Of a stretch of 64,000 nt of DNA, positions 42,943 to 52,757 are shown piece by piece. Under the pieces are notes generated by a model. That model was given only the letters and a program-made list of their open reading frames with translations, was not told where the DNA came from and did no database searches. Positions within the stretch are counted from its first letter, which is position 1; each line of letters starts with the position of its first letter. Location of the stretch: contig DKAJ01000012.1 of the NCBI GenBank assembly GCA_002448815.1, positions 306,333-370,332 of the forward strand. The letters run 5' to 3'. This stretch comes from Micavibrio sp. UBA6929 (GTDB lineage Bacteria > Pseudomonadota > Alphaproteobacteria > Micavibrionales > Micavibrionaceae). A program made the translations under genes and the position numbers.

Positions 42943-44616
42943 CTATACCCTTATCACATGAATAATTGTCTTAGGCCGCAGCCCCAAAATCTGATTAGCC
43001 TTTCTACGCACCGCAATGCGCAGCGCCTCCGCCACGAAGCCATCATCTTTACGATCCGCCGCGCGCATATCATCAAAGGCCTCAATCATCGTATCATACA
43101 AATGATCTTCGATCTTAAGATCAGCATCGTCACTTTCATCAATCAAACCCACCGTTTCCAAAAACGGATCGCCAACCATTTTCCCCTTCGCATTCACTGC
43201 GATCGAGCCAAATGCCGTGCCCGTATATTGAAGCTTACGCCGCGCAGTGATCGAGCGATGGTGCGCAGTAATCACGCGTTTTTGATCCACCGCAAGCAAA
43301 CCTGTAACAACATGATCAACAATGCTTACGCCCTGCGCTGTAATCTCGATGACTGAACCATTTTGCGGCACCACAACATTCGGAACCTGCGCCGTGCGTG
43401 CAAGCTGCGCATGGGTGTCTAGCTGCTCTCTCTCGCCATGAACGGGGATAACACAACGCGGCTTCACCCAATTCCAAAGCTCTAAAATCTCATCTTGGCA
43501 TGGGTGGCCTGACACATGGATTTTATGTTGGCTATCACGCGGTGTGACAACGCGCACACCTGCTTGTATTAAATTATTCTTCACCGAATTAATCGCAAGC
43601 TCATTGCCTGGAATTGTACGGGCAGAATAAATCACAACATCACCAGGCTTGGTCGAAACCGCCTTATGGTCACCGCGTGCAATTTTCGACAGCGCCGCAC
43701 GCGCCTCGCCTTGTGACCCTGTGCAAATAATCATCACCTGATCATCAGGCAATTTCAAAACCGCGTCCATATCTAAAATATCGACATCATCACTGATCAA
43801 TCCGCATTCCATGGCTGCGCTTAACATGCGCTGCATCGACCGGCCAACAACGGCGACCTTACGGCCTGCTAACTTCGCCGCGCGCATAATCGACATCAAA
43901 CGGCCAATATTCGATGAAAATGTCGTCACAAAAATGCGGCCATGATATTTGGCGATCTCACTGTAAAGACCGTCCTCGACCTCGCTTTCCGATCCTGCGC
44001 GCCCGGGCACACCAGAATTCGTAGAATCGCCAATATAGGCATCAACGCCGTCCGCACATAACGCCTTAAAACGCGCCTTATCCGTTTTGGCTCCCGCCAC
44101 TGGTGCAGGGTCTAAATTCCAATCACCACTATGCAAGGCACTCACACCGCCTGCACGAATAACCACAGACGCCGCATCGGGAATTGAATGCGCGACAGGC
44201 ACAAATGACAAAGAAAATGGCCCTAGATCAATCTCTCCCGCAGGATCAACAATAGTAATCTTGGCCTTCTTTATATCATTTTCTTCTAATTTACGCTTCA
44301 AGATATTCGCCGTAAATGGCGTCGCATAAAGCGGACATTTCAAACGCGGCCATAAATGTGCAACCGCGCCAATATGATCTTCATGCGCATGCGTGATGAA
44401 CATACCGACAAGCTGATCACGGTTTTCCTCCAACAATTCTGGATCTGGCAACAAAAGATCAATGCCTGGAAAACGCTCATCCGCAAAGCCCAATCCACAA
44501 TCCACGGCAAGCATCTTGCCCGCATGAACATAAACATTCAAATTCACGCCAAATTGCTCTGATCCGCCAAGCGGAATAAAATACAGTGCTTGCTTGTTCG
44601 TTAAAGTTTCAATCAT
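42943..44616 (-). CDS. rnj: Ribonuclease J
   Basis: RNase J is a beta-CASP metallo-beta-lactamase ribonuclease with 5'-3' exo- and endonuclease activity in mRNA decay and rRNA maturation. The 557-residue protein has the zinc-binding ITHAHEDHIGAVAHL, LHSGDWNLDP, the GDSTNSGVPGR segment, the beta-CASP domain with FVTTFSSNIGRLMSI, CTGSQGEARAAL and VSGHPCQDEI, and the IPVHGEREQL motif. It overlaps coaX by 4 bases, in the nuoN-birA-coaX-rnj order. Confidence 0.95.
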   Translation of the reverse strand: MIETLTNKQALYFIPLGGSEQFGVNLNVYVHAGKMLAVDCGLGFADERFPGIDLLLPDPELLEENRDQLVGMFITHAHEDHIGAVAHLWPRLKCPLYATPFTANILKRKLEENDIKKAKITIVDPAGEIDLGPFSLSFVPVAHSIPDAASVVIRAGGVSALHSGDWNLDPAPVAGAKTDKARFKALCADGVDAYIGDSTNSGVPGRAGSESEVEDGLYSEIAKYHGRIFVTTFSSNIGRLMSIMRAAKLAGRKVAVVGRSMQRMLSAAMECGLISDDVDILDMDAVLKLPDDQVMIICTGSQGEARAALSKIARGDHKAVSTKPGDVVIYSARTIPGNELAINSVKNNLIQAGVRVVTPRDSQHKIHVSGHPCQDEILELWNWVKPRCVIPVHGEREQLDTHAQLARTAQVPNVVVPQNGSVIEITAQGVSIVDHVVTGLLAVDQKRVITAHHRSITARRKLQYTGTAFGSIAVNAKGKMVGDPFLETVGLIDESDDADLKIEDHLYDTMIEAFDDMRAADRKDDGFVAEALRIAVRRKANQILGLRPKTIIHVIRV

Positions 44617-45380
44617 CGCATTTCCTTATAAATTGCAAGCAACCCTTTCAGGGTTAATGTTTCATCTGCGCAGTCCAAATCATCAATATAATCGGCAAAC
44701 AACGGCGCAAGGCCACCTGTTGCAATAACGCTGCGCACGCCATCTGGCATTTCACTTTTGATTTTACCCAAAACGCCTTGGATCAACCCAACATAGCCCC
44801 AAAAGATACCCGACTGGATAGCTTCATCCGTACTTTTGGCAATCGCACGTTCACTTTTCACCACATTCACATGCGGTAATTTTGCCGTCGCCTTCGATAG
44901 CGCATCAATCGACAAGCGAATACCTGGTGCAATCGAGCCGCCCAAATAACTGCCATCCGCGCCAATCACATCAAAGGTTGTCGCCGTACCAAGATCCACA
45001 ACAACCGCTGGCAACGCATAATCCTGAACAACAGCCACCGCATTGATCAAACGGTCTGCCCCAACTTGTGATGGCACAGGCAAATCAACATTAACTGAAA
45101 TATTTTCCGCACTGACAAAAACCGGATCACGCGGCAAATATTTTTTCGAAAACCCGATAATGTGACGCTCGGCCTCAGGCACTACACATCCGACAAGCAC
45201 AAAAGAAATATCATCAAACGATGTATTTTCCATTGCGAAAAGAGGCTTTAAAAACGCGGCATATTCATCGGCTGTTTTTGATGCAATTGTTTCACACCTC
45301 CACATCGCCGAAATATCATCCGCGTTATCATACAGTGCAAACACCGTATTTGTATTACCGATATCAATTGCTAAAAACAT
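44613..45380 (-). CDS. coaX: Pantothenate kinase type III
   Basis: CoaX phosphorylates pantothenate in coenzyme A synthesis. The 255-residue protein has the ASKHA-fold motifs LAIDIGNTNTVFALYDN, GADRLINAVAV, VVDLGTATTFDVI, GGSIAPGIRLS and ATGGLAPLF. It lies 3 bases after birA, and both genes serve biotin/CoA metabolism. Type III rather than type I is usual in alphaproteobacteria. Confidence 0.95.
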   Translation of the reverse strand: MFLAIDIGNTNTVFALYDNADDISAMWRCETIASKTADEYAAFLKPLFAMENTSFDDISFVLVGCVVPEAERHIIGFSKKYLPRDPVFVSAENISVNVDLPVPSQVGADRLINAVAVVQDYALPAVVVDLGTATTFDVIGADGSYLGGSIAPGIRLSIDALSKATAKLPHVNVVKSERAIAKSTDEAIQSGIFWGYVGLIQGVLGKIKSEMPDGVRSVIATGGLAPLFADYIDDLDCADETLTLKGLLAIYKEMR

Positions 45381-45383
45381 ATT

Positions 45384-46070
45384 TTATACGCTTCCTATTG
45401 TCAGCTCACCCGCTGTGATCGTTTTTATAGCGCCCTTTTCATCTTTGAACAAGAGGGCCCCATCATCACCAATATCCTCAAACGTGCCATGCAACACCTG
45501 ATCACCCTGCTTAACGCTTAACGCGGCGCCGCGGGGATGCGCCAAAGCAAGCCAATCCGCCTTCAAGGCCACAAATCCATTGTGCTGCCACGCGCGATAA
45601 AGGCCGTCAAATTCATGTAAAAATTGCGTCATCAATGCATGCGCTCCCTGCTCCGTTTCGAACTTAGAAAACGCTGCATTATCCTTATCGGTTAGATTCA
45701 CACCAATGCCTATAATAACGCTATCTTGCTCGACCTCGCATAAAATGCCCGCGCACTTACGGCTACCTGACAACACATCATTGGGCCATTTTAAAACCAT
45801 CCCAGTCCCATCGCCACAACGGCGCAGCGCAATCCCCACAACCAACGACAATGTCCCCCACTCGCGCAGCGCACGTTCAGGTTTCAAAAGAAAAGAGAAG
45901 ACTAAATCCCCAGGCGTCGATTGCCACGTACGGCCATAACGACCATAACCGCCAGTTTGAATATCCGTGCGCACGACCATGCCTTGAGGTATATCAGAAT
46001 CACGTTCTAGGCACTCACGCATATAACGCTGCGTGCTATCAAGGGTTTCTAAAACTGAAATCTTCCACAT
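45384..46070 (-). CDS. birA: Biotin-[acetyl-CoA-carboxylase] ligase, no DNA-binding domain
   Basis: This enzyme makes biotinyl-AMP and attaches biotin to the acetyl-CoA carboxylase carrier. The 228-residue protein has the ligase domain (VVRTDIQTGGYGRYGRTWQS, LKWPNDVLSGSRKCAGIL, IGIGVNLTD) and a C-terminal SH3-like piece. The N-terminal helix-turn-helix of enteric BirA is absent, so it is not expected to repress transcription. The nucleotide loop reads GGYGRYGR in place of the usual GRGRRGR. It begins directly after nuoN. Confidence 0.9.
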   Translation of the reverse strand: MWKISVLETLDSTQRYMRECLERDSDIPQGMVVRTDIQTGGYGRYGRTWQSTPGDLVFSFLLKPERALREWGTLSLVVGIALRRCGDGTGMVLKWPNDVLSGSRKCAGILCEVEQDSVIIGIGVNLTDKDNAAFSKFETEQGAHALMTQFLHEFDGLYRAWQHNGFVALKADWLALAHPRGAALSVKQGDQVLHGTFEDIGDDGALLFKDEKGAIKTITAGELTIGSV

Positions 46071-47510
46071 CTAAGAGATAAAAAGCGACTGCGCAGCACT
46101 GTCCATCAAGTCCATCAAACCCGCGGGCTTAAAGATAAAGAATGTCACCATCGCAAGCGATACGCCAAGCACAACATAACGTGCAAAAGGTGTATCATCA
46201 TTAATCGCATCTTCAGGTGGATCAAAGAACATCACCTTAATCAAACGCAAATAATAAAAGGCCGCAATAACAGAACTGACGACGCCAATCGTACCCAGCA
46301 CATAAAGCTCAGCTTCCATCGCTGCCTCAAACACAACAAGCTTACCAAAGAAGCCAGCCATTGGCGGGATGCCGCTCATCGAAAACAGAATAATTGCAAA
46401 ACCATAGGCCAAAAACGGACGGGTCTGGGACAGGCCAGCAAAATCACTGATATTTAAAACCTGCAAATCACCACGACGCATCGACAAAATAATCGCAAAG
46501 GCACCTGCTGTCATAAACATATAAAGCACAAGATATAATAACGTCGCACTGACACCTGCTGGGGAAGCAGCAACCAAACCAATCATGGCATAACCCATAT
46601 TACCAATAGAGCTGTACGCCATCAAACGCTTAACATTATCCTGAACCAGCGCCGCAAACGCGCCGACAACCGTCGACAGCAACGCCAAAGCATAAAGCAC
46701 CTGCCCCCACTGTAACGCCATCGCATAAAACGGCCCCATCAAAAGCTTAATTAACAGTGCCATTGCCGCCAATTTAGGCACAATCGCAAAAAATGCAGTC
46801 ACAGCAGACGGCGCGCCCTGATAAACATCTGGCGTCCACATGTGAAATGGCGCTGCCGATACTTTAAAGGCCAAGGCTGAAATCACAAACACCATACCAA
46901 CAATCAACAATGGTGACACATCACCTGCCGCAGCAACCATAGCGACATCATCAAATGCTAAACCGCCAACTGCGCCATAAATCAATGAAATACCAAACAG
47001 CAACATCCCGGAAGACAACGCGCCTAGCGTGAAGTATTTAACGCCCGCCTCAGAAGAGCGCAGCCCCGTACGGCGGAACGCTGCCAAGACATAAAGGCTC
47101 AGCGATTGAAGCTCAAGCGCCACATAAAGCGATAAGAAGTGCGTCGCAGATACCATCAAAAGCATGCCGACACCAGCAAGCAAAATCAAAATTGGAAATT
47201 CAAAACGCACGATATTTTCATCAAATAAATACCGCACGGAAAGCGCCAGTGACGCTACCAAACCAATAATAATAAAGACTTTTACAATGGCGGAAAACGT
47301 ATCCAGTTCAAACATATTGTTTAAAACCGCGCCCAAATGCCAATCAATACGCGTCAACATAAACAGCGCCAAACACAGCGCCCCTACACCGAACCAGCTA
47401 ATCACACGTAATGTGCAATTTCCCTGAAACGCACCAACAATTAACAAACCCATTGCTGTAATCGCCAGAAAGATCTCTGGCATTAAAGGAACTAAATTAA
47501 AATCAATCAT
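46071..47510 (-). CDS. nuoN: NADH-quinone oxidoreductase subunit N
   Basis: NuoN is a proton-pumping antiporter-like subunit of Complex I. The 479-residue protein has about 14 membrane helices with the Mrp/ND2 core (LSLYVALELQSLSLYVLAAF, FKVSAAPFHMWTPDVYQGAP, LMAYSSIGNMGYAMIGL). It overlaps nuoM by 8 bases and ends directly before birA. Confidence 0.96.
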   Translation of the reverse strand: MIDFNLVPLMPEIFLAITAMGLLIVGAFQGNCTLRVISWFGVGALCLALFMLTRIDWHLGAVLNNMFELDTFSAIVKVFIIIGLVASLALSVRYLFDENIVRFEFPILILLAGVGMLLMVSATHFLSLYVALELQSLSLYVLAAFRRTGLRSSEAGVKYFTLGALSSGMLLFGISLIYGAVGGLAFDDVAMVAAAGDVSPLLIVGMVFVISALAFKVSAAPFHMWTPDVYQGAPSAVTAFFAIVPKLAAMALLIKLLMGPFYAMALQWGQVLYALALLSTVVGAFAALVQDNVKRLMAYSSIGNMGYAMIGLVAASPAGVSATLLYLVLYMFMTAGAFAIILSMRRGDLQVLNISDFAGLSQTRPFLAYGFAIILFSMSGIPPMAGFFGKLVVFEAAMEAELYVLGTIGVVSSVIAAFYYLRLIKVMFFDPPEDAINDDTPFARYVVLGVSLAMVTFFIFKPAGLMDLMDSAAQSLFIS

Positions 47511-49032
47511 GGTGAACCTCTACCGCAGTCTGCTGCGCAACATCATCTTTTGAAATTTTTGCATTATAATCATTTAACAAAGCCTCAACTGATGGAGAAA
47601 TTCTATCCATCACAGGCGCAGGAAAGACACCTAAATAAATGGTCAAAAACGCTAGCGGAATAAGCAGCCATGCCTCACGCGGCGTTACATCTTCCATACC
47701 TGCGGCATCACTATTTTCCTGCGGACCGAAGACAACCTTACGATATAAAAACAACATATAAGCCGCGCCAAGAATAACCCCTGTCGCCGCGAACGCTGCA
47801 ACGATTGTGTTAGCCTGAAACGCGCCGAGTAAAACTAGAAATTCACCCACAAATCCGCTTGTCCCTGGCAAACCAACAGATCCCAACATAAAGATCATAA
47901 ACAATGTCGCATAACGCGGCATATTTTTAACAATGCCGCCATAACGGCCAAGCTCACGTGTATGCAAACGATCATAAACAACGCCGACACACAAGAAGAG
48001 CGCACCCGAAATCACGCCGTGGGAAATCATTTGGAAGACTGCTCCCTCAATCCCTTGCTGCGTCGCGCTAAAGATACCAAGCGTTACAAAGCCCATATGC
48101 GCCACAGAAGAATACGCAATCAACTTTTTCATGTCTTCTTGAACCAGCGCCACCAAAGATGTGTAAATAATGGCAACAACACTTAACCAAAAGACCATCG
48201 GCGCGAAAAATTCACTGGCCTCTGGGAACATCGGCAAAGAAAAGCGCAAGAACCCGTAACCGCCCATTTTCAACAAAACGCCTGCCAAAATAACAGACCC
48301 TGCAGTCGGCGCCTCAACGTGTGCATCAGGCAACCATGTATGCACTGGCCACATCGGCATCTTCACTGCAAAACTTGCAAACACCGCCAGCCACAACCAC
48401 ATTTGCAAATCACGTGCAACTGGGTTTTCCATCAATGTCGGAATATCTGTACTGCCGACCTGAACATATAAGACAAGCAACGCAAGCAGCATCAAAACAG
48501 ACCCCAAAAGCGTATAAAGGAAAAACTTATAAGACGCATACACGCGGCGTGCACCACCCCAAATCCCGATAATCAGGAACATCGGAATAAGAACACCTTC
48601 AAAGAACACATAAAACAGAACAGCATCAAGCGCGCAGAATGTCCCAATCATAAATGTCTCAAGCACCAAAAAGGCAACCATATATTCTTTGACACGCTTA
48701 GAGACAGAAAACCAAGACGCCAAAACACAAATCGGCGTTAAGAAAACCGCAAGCAAAACAAAGAAAACAGAAATACCGTCCACACCCATATGATAATCAA
48801 TACCAACCGAGCCTAACCAAGCAGCCTTTTCAACGAATTGAAAACCGCTTTCAGACGGATCAAAGTGACCATACAGGTACAGACCCAAAATCAAATTCGC
48901 CACCGACGTCAGCAACGCCACATATTTTGAATTGCGTGCAACCGCCTGCGCCTCGCCTTGAATTGAAAACAAGAAAAAGACACCTGCAAGCGGCAAAAAT
49001 GTCATCACCGAAAGGAGCGGAAAATCCAGCAT
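47503..49032 (-). CDS. nuoM: NADH-quinone oxidoreductase subunit M
   Basis: NuoM is the middle antiporter-like subunit of Complex I. The 509-residue protein has about 14 membrane helices, with FFEGVLIPMFLIIGIWGG, PMWPVHTWLPDAHVEAPTAG and IAYSSVAHMGFVTLGIF. A hydrophilic tail (LLNDYNAKISKDDVAQQTAV) ends in His-Asp. It follows nuoL by 4 bases and overlaps nuoN by 8 bases. Confidence 0.96.
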   Translation of the reverse strand: MLDFPLLSVMTFLPLAGVFFLFSIQGEAQAVARNSKYVALLTSVANLILGLYLYGHFDPSESGFQFVEKAAWLGSVGIDYHMGVDGISVFFVLLAVFLTPICVLASWFSVSKRVKEYMVAFLVLETFMIGTFCALDAVLFYVFFEGVLIPMFLIIGIWGGARRVYASYKFFLYTLLGSVLMLLALLVLYVQVGSTDIPTLMENPVARDLQMWLWLAVFASFAVKMPMWPVHTWLPDAHVEAPTAGSVILAGVLLKMGGYGFLRFSLPMFPEASEFFAPMVFWLSVVAIIYTSLVALVQEDMKKLIAYSSVAHMGFVTLGIFSATQQGIEGAVFQMISHGVISGALFLCVGVVYDRLHTRELGRYGGIVKNMPRYATLFMIFMLGSVGLPGTSGFVGEFLVLLGAFQANTIVAAFAATGVILGAAYMLFLYRKVVFGPQENSDAAGMEDVTPREAWLLIPLAFLTIYLGVFPAPVMDRISPSVEALLNDYNAKISKDDVAQQTAVEVHHD

Positions 49033-49036
49033 ACCC

Positions 49037-51208
49037 TTAAAACTCCACTACAAATTTAAAAACAAACCAAGAAATACCGCCGATCACGGCAACCATCATG
49101 ACAAAGGCATAATGATAAATAAAACCACTTTGCAATTTGCTCATACCCTTAGAAATCGCGACAGACACCGCAGACACACCGTCAGGGCCATAGCGATCAA
49201 TCACATTTTTATCGCCGCGCCAAAACAGCTTCCCTGCCTTAATCGAATTTTTCACAAACAGCGCATCATAAAGCTCATCAAAATACCATTTGTTAAACAG
49301 GAATGTATGCAGCGGCTTCATGCCCTCCACTAAACGTGGAACAATCGTTGGGGATTTAAAGTATAAAATATAAGCCAGCCAAATGCCCAAAACGCCAACG
49401 ACCAAAGGCAACTTCTTAACCCAGAGCGGCGCACCATGCGCGGCAGTTACAGTATCATTTTCGGCAAGCACCTGAATGCTGCTGTTCCAGAAATCCGCGC
49501 CATGCTCGGCGTCATGTCCTGTACCATGGGCGTCACTATGCGTGTTATCCCCATGATCAGATTCATGCGCTGTATGAGCCGCGTCTTGAGACACAACAGC
49601 CTTCACTTCTTGTTCAATTTCGGCGCCAATTTTCTTCAGCTCATCTTCGGCGCTAACATGCAAAACATCCGTTTCTTTAACATGCGAATCCTCTGCGGCA
49701 TGTTCAACGGCCGCTCCATGCTCTTCTCCATGGTGACCTGATCCACCTACGAAAGGCTGATAGAAAACAGCACCTGCGAACAACGCACCAATCGCTAGCA
49801 CTGCAAGCGGCCCAAGCATGACAGGAGGCGATTCATGCACATGCCCCATAACCTTTTGTGTAGCGCGTGGCTTGCCATGGAAAGTCATAATCAACAAACG
49901 CCATGTGTAAAATGCCGTCATAAATGCCGCAGCAATACCAAGGGCAAAGGCAAAGTTACCGAACCATGTATGATCCGCCCACGCGGCCTCAAGCACAATA
50001 TCTTTCGAAAAGTAACCTGCAAATGGCGGTATCCCGGCAAGCGCAAGTGATCCAATCCACATAAAGGCATATGTATAAGGAATTTTCTTCCAAATGCCGC
50101 CCATTTTGCGCATATCTTGCTCATCGCCCATTGCATGAATGACAGAGCCTGCACCAAGGAACAACAAAGCCTTAAAGAAAGCGTGCGTCATCAAATGAAA
50201 CATCGCAGCGCCGTACGCGGAAACGCCTAACGCAAAGAACATATAGCCAAGCTGGCTCATCGTTGAATAAGCAATAACGCGCTTAATATCAAATTGTGTC
50301 ATACCAATCGTTGCTGCGACAAAGGCAGTCAAACCACCTACCACAGTCACAACCATGAGCGCTGCCGGCGCATACTCAAACAAAGGCGACATACGTGCCA
50401 CCAAAAACACCCCTGCTGTCACCATTGTTGCCGCGTGAATAAGCGCAGAAACAGGCGTCGGGCCTTCCATCGCATCAGGCAACCATGTATGCAAACCAAG
50501 CTGAGCTGACTTACCAATCGCACCAACAAACAACAACAAGGCAATAGCTGTCATTGCATGAACATGCATACCAAACAAATCAAATGTCACATCAGCCTTA
50601 TCGGCCACTTGCGCAAAAATTTCATCAAAACCGATGCTGCCAAAAACAACAAAAATAGCCATCATGCCAAGCGCCAAACCAAAATCACCTACACGGTTTA
50701 CCACAAATGCCTTTTGCGCCGCCGCATTAGCCGAATGCTTATGGTTCCAAAAACCAATCAAAAGATACGATGCCAGACCAACGCCTTCCCAGCCAAAGAA
50801 GAGCTGAAGCAAGTTATCCGCTGTCACGAGCATCAACATCGCAAACGTAAAAAGGCTTAGATACGACATGAAACGACCGCGCGCACCGTCATGGCTCATA
50901 TAGCCGAGAGAATAGATATGAACGCACGCTGATACAATCGTGATCACATTAATCATAATCACAGAGAGCGTATCAACACGCAAAGACCAGTGAACAGCAA
51001 AGTCACCTGAAATAACCCAAGGCGCCAGTTCTACAACGCGCGCATTGCCGCCTAAGGCCACATCAAAAAACAGGTTAATCGCCGCAAAGGCCGCAAGTAA
51101 AATACCAGCACATGTAACAACCTGCGCCCCTTTATGCCCTAAAGCCTTCCCAAAAAAGAAGGCCACAACAAACGCAAGTAACGGTGTAAAGACGGCTAAA
51201 AATTCCAT
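49037..51208 (-). CDS. nuoL: NADH-quinone oxidoreductase subunit L with His/acid-rich insertion
   Basis: NuoL is the distal proton-pumping subunit of Complex I, with a long lateral helix. The 723-residue protein has the ND5 core (LFFGWEGVGLASYLLIGFWN, KSAQLGLHTWLPDAMEGPTP, AYSTMSQLGYMFFALGV) and a C-terminal helical part. It is longer than most NuoL proteins (around 610-690). The extra is a soluble insertion at residues 492-569 (49502-49735) with 13 His and 20 Asp/Glu in 78 residues. It lies 2 bases after nuoK. Confidence 0.95.
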   Translation of the reverse strand: MEFLAVFTPLLAFVVAFFFGKALGHKGAQVVTCAGILLAAFAAINLFFDVALGGNARVVELAPWVISGDFAVHWSLRVDTLSVIMINVITIVSACVHIYSLGYMSHDGARGRFMSYLSLFTFAMLMLVTADNLLQLFFGWEGVGLASYLLIGFWNHKHSANAAAQKAFVVNRVGDFGLALGMMAIFVVFGSIGFDEIFAQVADKADVTFDLFGMHVHAMTAIALLLFVGAIGKSAQLGLHTWLPDAMEGPTPVSALIHAATMVTAGVFLVARMSPLFEYAPAALMVVTVVGGLTAFVAATIGMTQFDIKRVIAYSTMSQLGYMFFALGVSAYGAAMFHLMTHAFFKALLFLGAGSVIHAMGDEQDMRKMGGIWKKIPYTYAFMWIGSLALAGIPPFAGYFSKDIVLEAAWADHTWFGNFAFALGIAAAFMTAFYTWRLLIMTFHGKPRATQKVMGHVHESPPVMLGPLAVLAIGALFAGAVFYQPFVGGSGHHGEEHGAAVEHAAEDSHVKETDVLHVSAEDELKKIGAEIEQEVKAVVSQDAAHTAHESDHGDNTHSDAHGTGHDAEHGADFWNSSIQVLAENDTVTAAHGAPLWVKKLPLVVGVLGIWLAYILYFKSPTIVPRLVEGMKPLHTFLFNKWYFDELYDALFVKNSIKAGKLFWRGDKNVIDRYGPDGVSAVSVAISKGMSKLQSGFIYHYAFVMMVAVIGGISWFVFKFVVEF

Positions 51209-51210
51209 GA

Positions 51211-51534
51211 CTATCCCTTCAAACCTGCAATATCTTCAACTGCGATCGAGCCCTTATTCCGGAAGAACACAACCAAAATCGCCAAACCAATTGCGGCCTC
51301 AGCCGCGGCCACTGTTAAAATAAACATTGTAAAGACTTGCCCAGTCAAATCACCCAGATAACTCGAAAACGCAACAAAGTTGATATTCACGGCAAGCAAC
51401 ATCAATTCAATCGACATCAAGATGACGATCATGTTCTTACGGTTAAGGAAGATACCGAAAACGCCAATGGTAAAAAGAAAACCGGCTAAAATTAAATAAT
51501 GCGGTAATCCAACATTTAAAACGGTCTCAATCAT
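51211..51534 (-). CDS. nuoK: NADH-quinone oxidoreductase subunit K
   Basis: NuoK is a small three-helix membrane subunit linking the proton path in Complex I. The 107-residue protein has LFTIGVFGIFLNRKNMIVIL, the conserved Glu in MSIELMLLAVNINFVAF and AAAEAAIGLAILVVFFRN. It begins directly after nuoJ and ends 2 bases before nuoL. Confidence 0.95.
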   Translation of the reverse strand: MIETVLNVGLPHYLILAGFLFTIGVFGIFLNRKNMIVILMSIELMLLAVNINFVAFSSYLGDLTGQVFTMFILTVAAAEAAIGLAILVVFFRNKGSIAVEDIAGLKG

Positions 51535-52125
51535 CTATGCCCCCGTACCTGTAGTAACTTTACGAATTTCCATCGCTTCCTCTGGCTTACGGTTATGCTG
51601 CTCTGCGATATTCTGACGACGCACACCTGGGCGTGTTCTATGCGTCAAAACAATCGCGCCAATCATCGCAACAAACAAAATCAAACCAGCAACCTGAAAC
51701 GGGAAAATATAATCTGTATACAAAACAAGACCAATAGACTGGCTGTTCTGCACCTCGGTCACGGCTTGGTTAACGGCTTCGATTTCAAGACCGCCATACA
51801 TAAAGACAAGCTCGGCAAAAAGAACACCACCAACAATAAGCCCTACCGGCACATATTGCATCGCTCCCTGACGCAACGATACAAAGTCAACCTCAAGCAT
51901 CATCACAACGAATAAGAACAAGACCGCAACCGCGCCGACATAAACAATCACCATCAAAAAGGCAATGAACTCAGCGCCCAGCAAAACAAAAAGCCCTGCT
52001 GAATTAAAAAAGGCTAATACTAGCCACAAAACAGAATGCACCGGGTTACGCGCAGTAATCACTAAAAGTGCACTGATTGATAATATTCCCGAAAAAAGTA
52101 GAAAGGCTAAACCTTGAATGATCAT
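51535..52125 (-). CDS. nuoJ: NADH-quinone oxidoreductase subunit J
   Basis: NuoJ is a five-helix membrane subunit at the proton-coupling hinge of Complex I. The 196-residue protein has ITARNPVHSVLWLVLAFFNS, LLGAEFIAFLMVIVYVGAVA and MMLEVDF. The ATG at 52125 is the family start; the open frame runs 30 codons upstream into an unusual spacer but that part is not NuoJ-like. AAGAGA lies before the ATG. It is separated from nuoI by a 122-base gap rich in palindromes. Confidence 0.93.
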   Translation of the reverse strand: MIIQGLAFLLFSGILSISALLVITARNPVHSVLWLVLAFFNSAGLFVLLGAEFIAFLMVIVYVGAVAVLFLFVVMMLEVDFVSLRQGAMQYVPVGLIVGGVLFAELVFMYGGLEIEAVNQAVTEVQNSQSIGLVLYTDYIFPFQVAGLILFVAMIGAIVLTHRTRPGVRRQNIAEQHNRKPEEAMEIRKVTTGTGA

Positions 52126-52144
52126 AACAAATCTCTTTATTGTA

Positions 52145-52228
52145 TGGGCGAAAGCCCAAAGACGTCTTCTATTTTCTAATCCCTTATGAGGCGCACCGCA
52201 AGCCCCGAAACACACAAAAACATGTTTT
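52145..52228 (-). other. Palindrome-rich spacer between nuoI and nuoJ
   Basis: In a 122-base gap three short inverted repeats are seen: TGGGC-GAAA-GCCCA (52145-52158), AAGACGTCTT (52159-52168) and AAAACATGTTTT (52217-52228). Other gaps in this nuo run are at most a few tens of bases. It may be an RNA processing or stability element, a promoter region for nuoJ-N, or a scar of a lost gene. No T tract marks a terminator. Confidence 0.35.
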
Positions 52229-52247
52229 ACTACAAACTAATACACGA

Positions 52248-52730
52248 TTAACGATATGGCGCATCCGCTGCGATATTGGCAGCAATTTGCGCCTCCCAGC
52301 GATCTCCATTATCCAAAAGTTTTTCCTTATTGTAGAAAAGCTCTTCTCGCGTTTCTGTAGCAAACTCAAAATTGGGGCCCTCTACAATCGCATCAACCGG
52401 GCATGCTTCCTGACACAAGCCACAATAAATACACTTGGTCATATCAATATCGTAACGTGAAGTACGGCGTGAACCATCTTCACGAGGCTCAGCTTCAATA
52501 GTAATCGCCAGCGCAGGACAAATCGCTTCACACAATTTACAGGCAATGCAGCGCTCTTCACCATTTGGATAACGACGCAAAGCATGCTCCCCGCGAAAAC
52601 GCGGTGAAATAGGCCCCTTTTCATACGGGTAATTGATCGTAACTTTCGGCATAAAAAAGATATATTTAAGCGTTAACAAAAACCCTTTAACAATCTCAGT
52701 CAGTAGAAATGAACGGAACAAATTTTGCAT
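52248..52730 (-). CDS. nuoI: NADH-quinone oxidoreductase subunit I
   Basis: NuoI carries clusters N6a and N6b, passing electrons toward quinone. The 160-residue protein has an N-terminal amphipathic membrane-associated helix and two 4Fe-4S motifs, CIACKLCEAICP and CIYCGLCQEACP. The end EELFYNKEKLLDNGDRWE is typical. It lies 27 bases after a small secreted gene that separates it from nuoH. Confidence 0.96.
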   Translation of the reverse strand: MQNLFRSFLLTEIVKGFLLTLKYIFFMPKVTINYPYEKGPISPRFRGEHALRRYPNGEERCIACKLCEAICPALAITIEAEPREDGSRRTSRYDIDMTKCIYCGLCQEACPVDAIVEGPNFEFATETREELFYNKEKLLDNGDRWEAQIAANIAADAPYR

Positions 52731-52757
52731 AACTTAATTACCTAACATACTGCCAAA

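Noticed and set aside
42772..43356. Open frame of 194 codons on the + strand opposite DUF1467 and rnj
   Set aside because: It spans two clear genes on the other strand and has no domain features.
52126..52215. 30-codon N-terminal extension of nuoJ
   Set aside because: NuoJ proteins begin at the MIIQGLAFL start; the upstream codons are Cys/Arg-rich and overlap palindromes.
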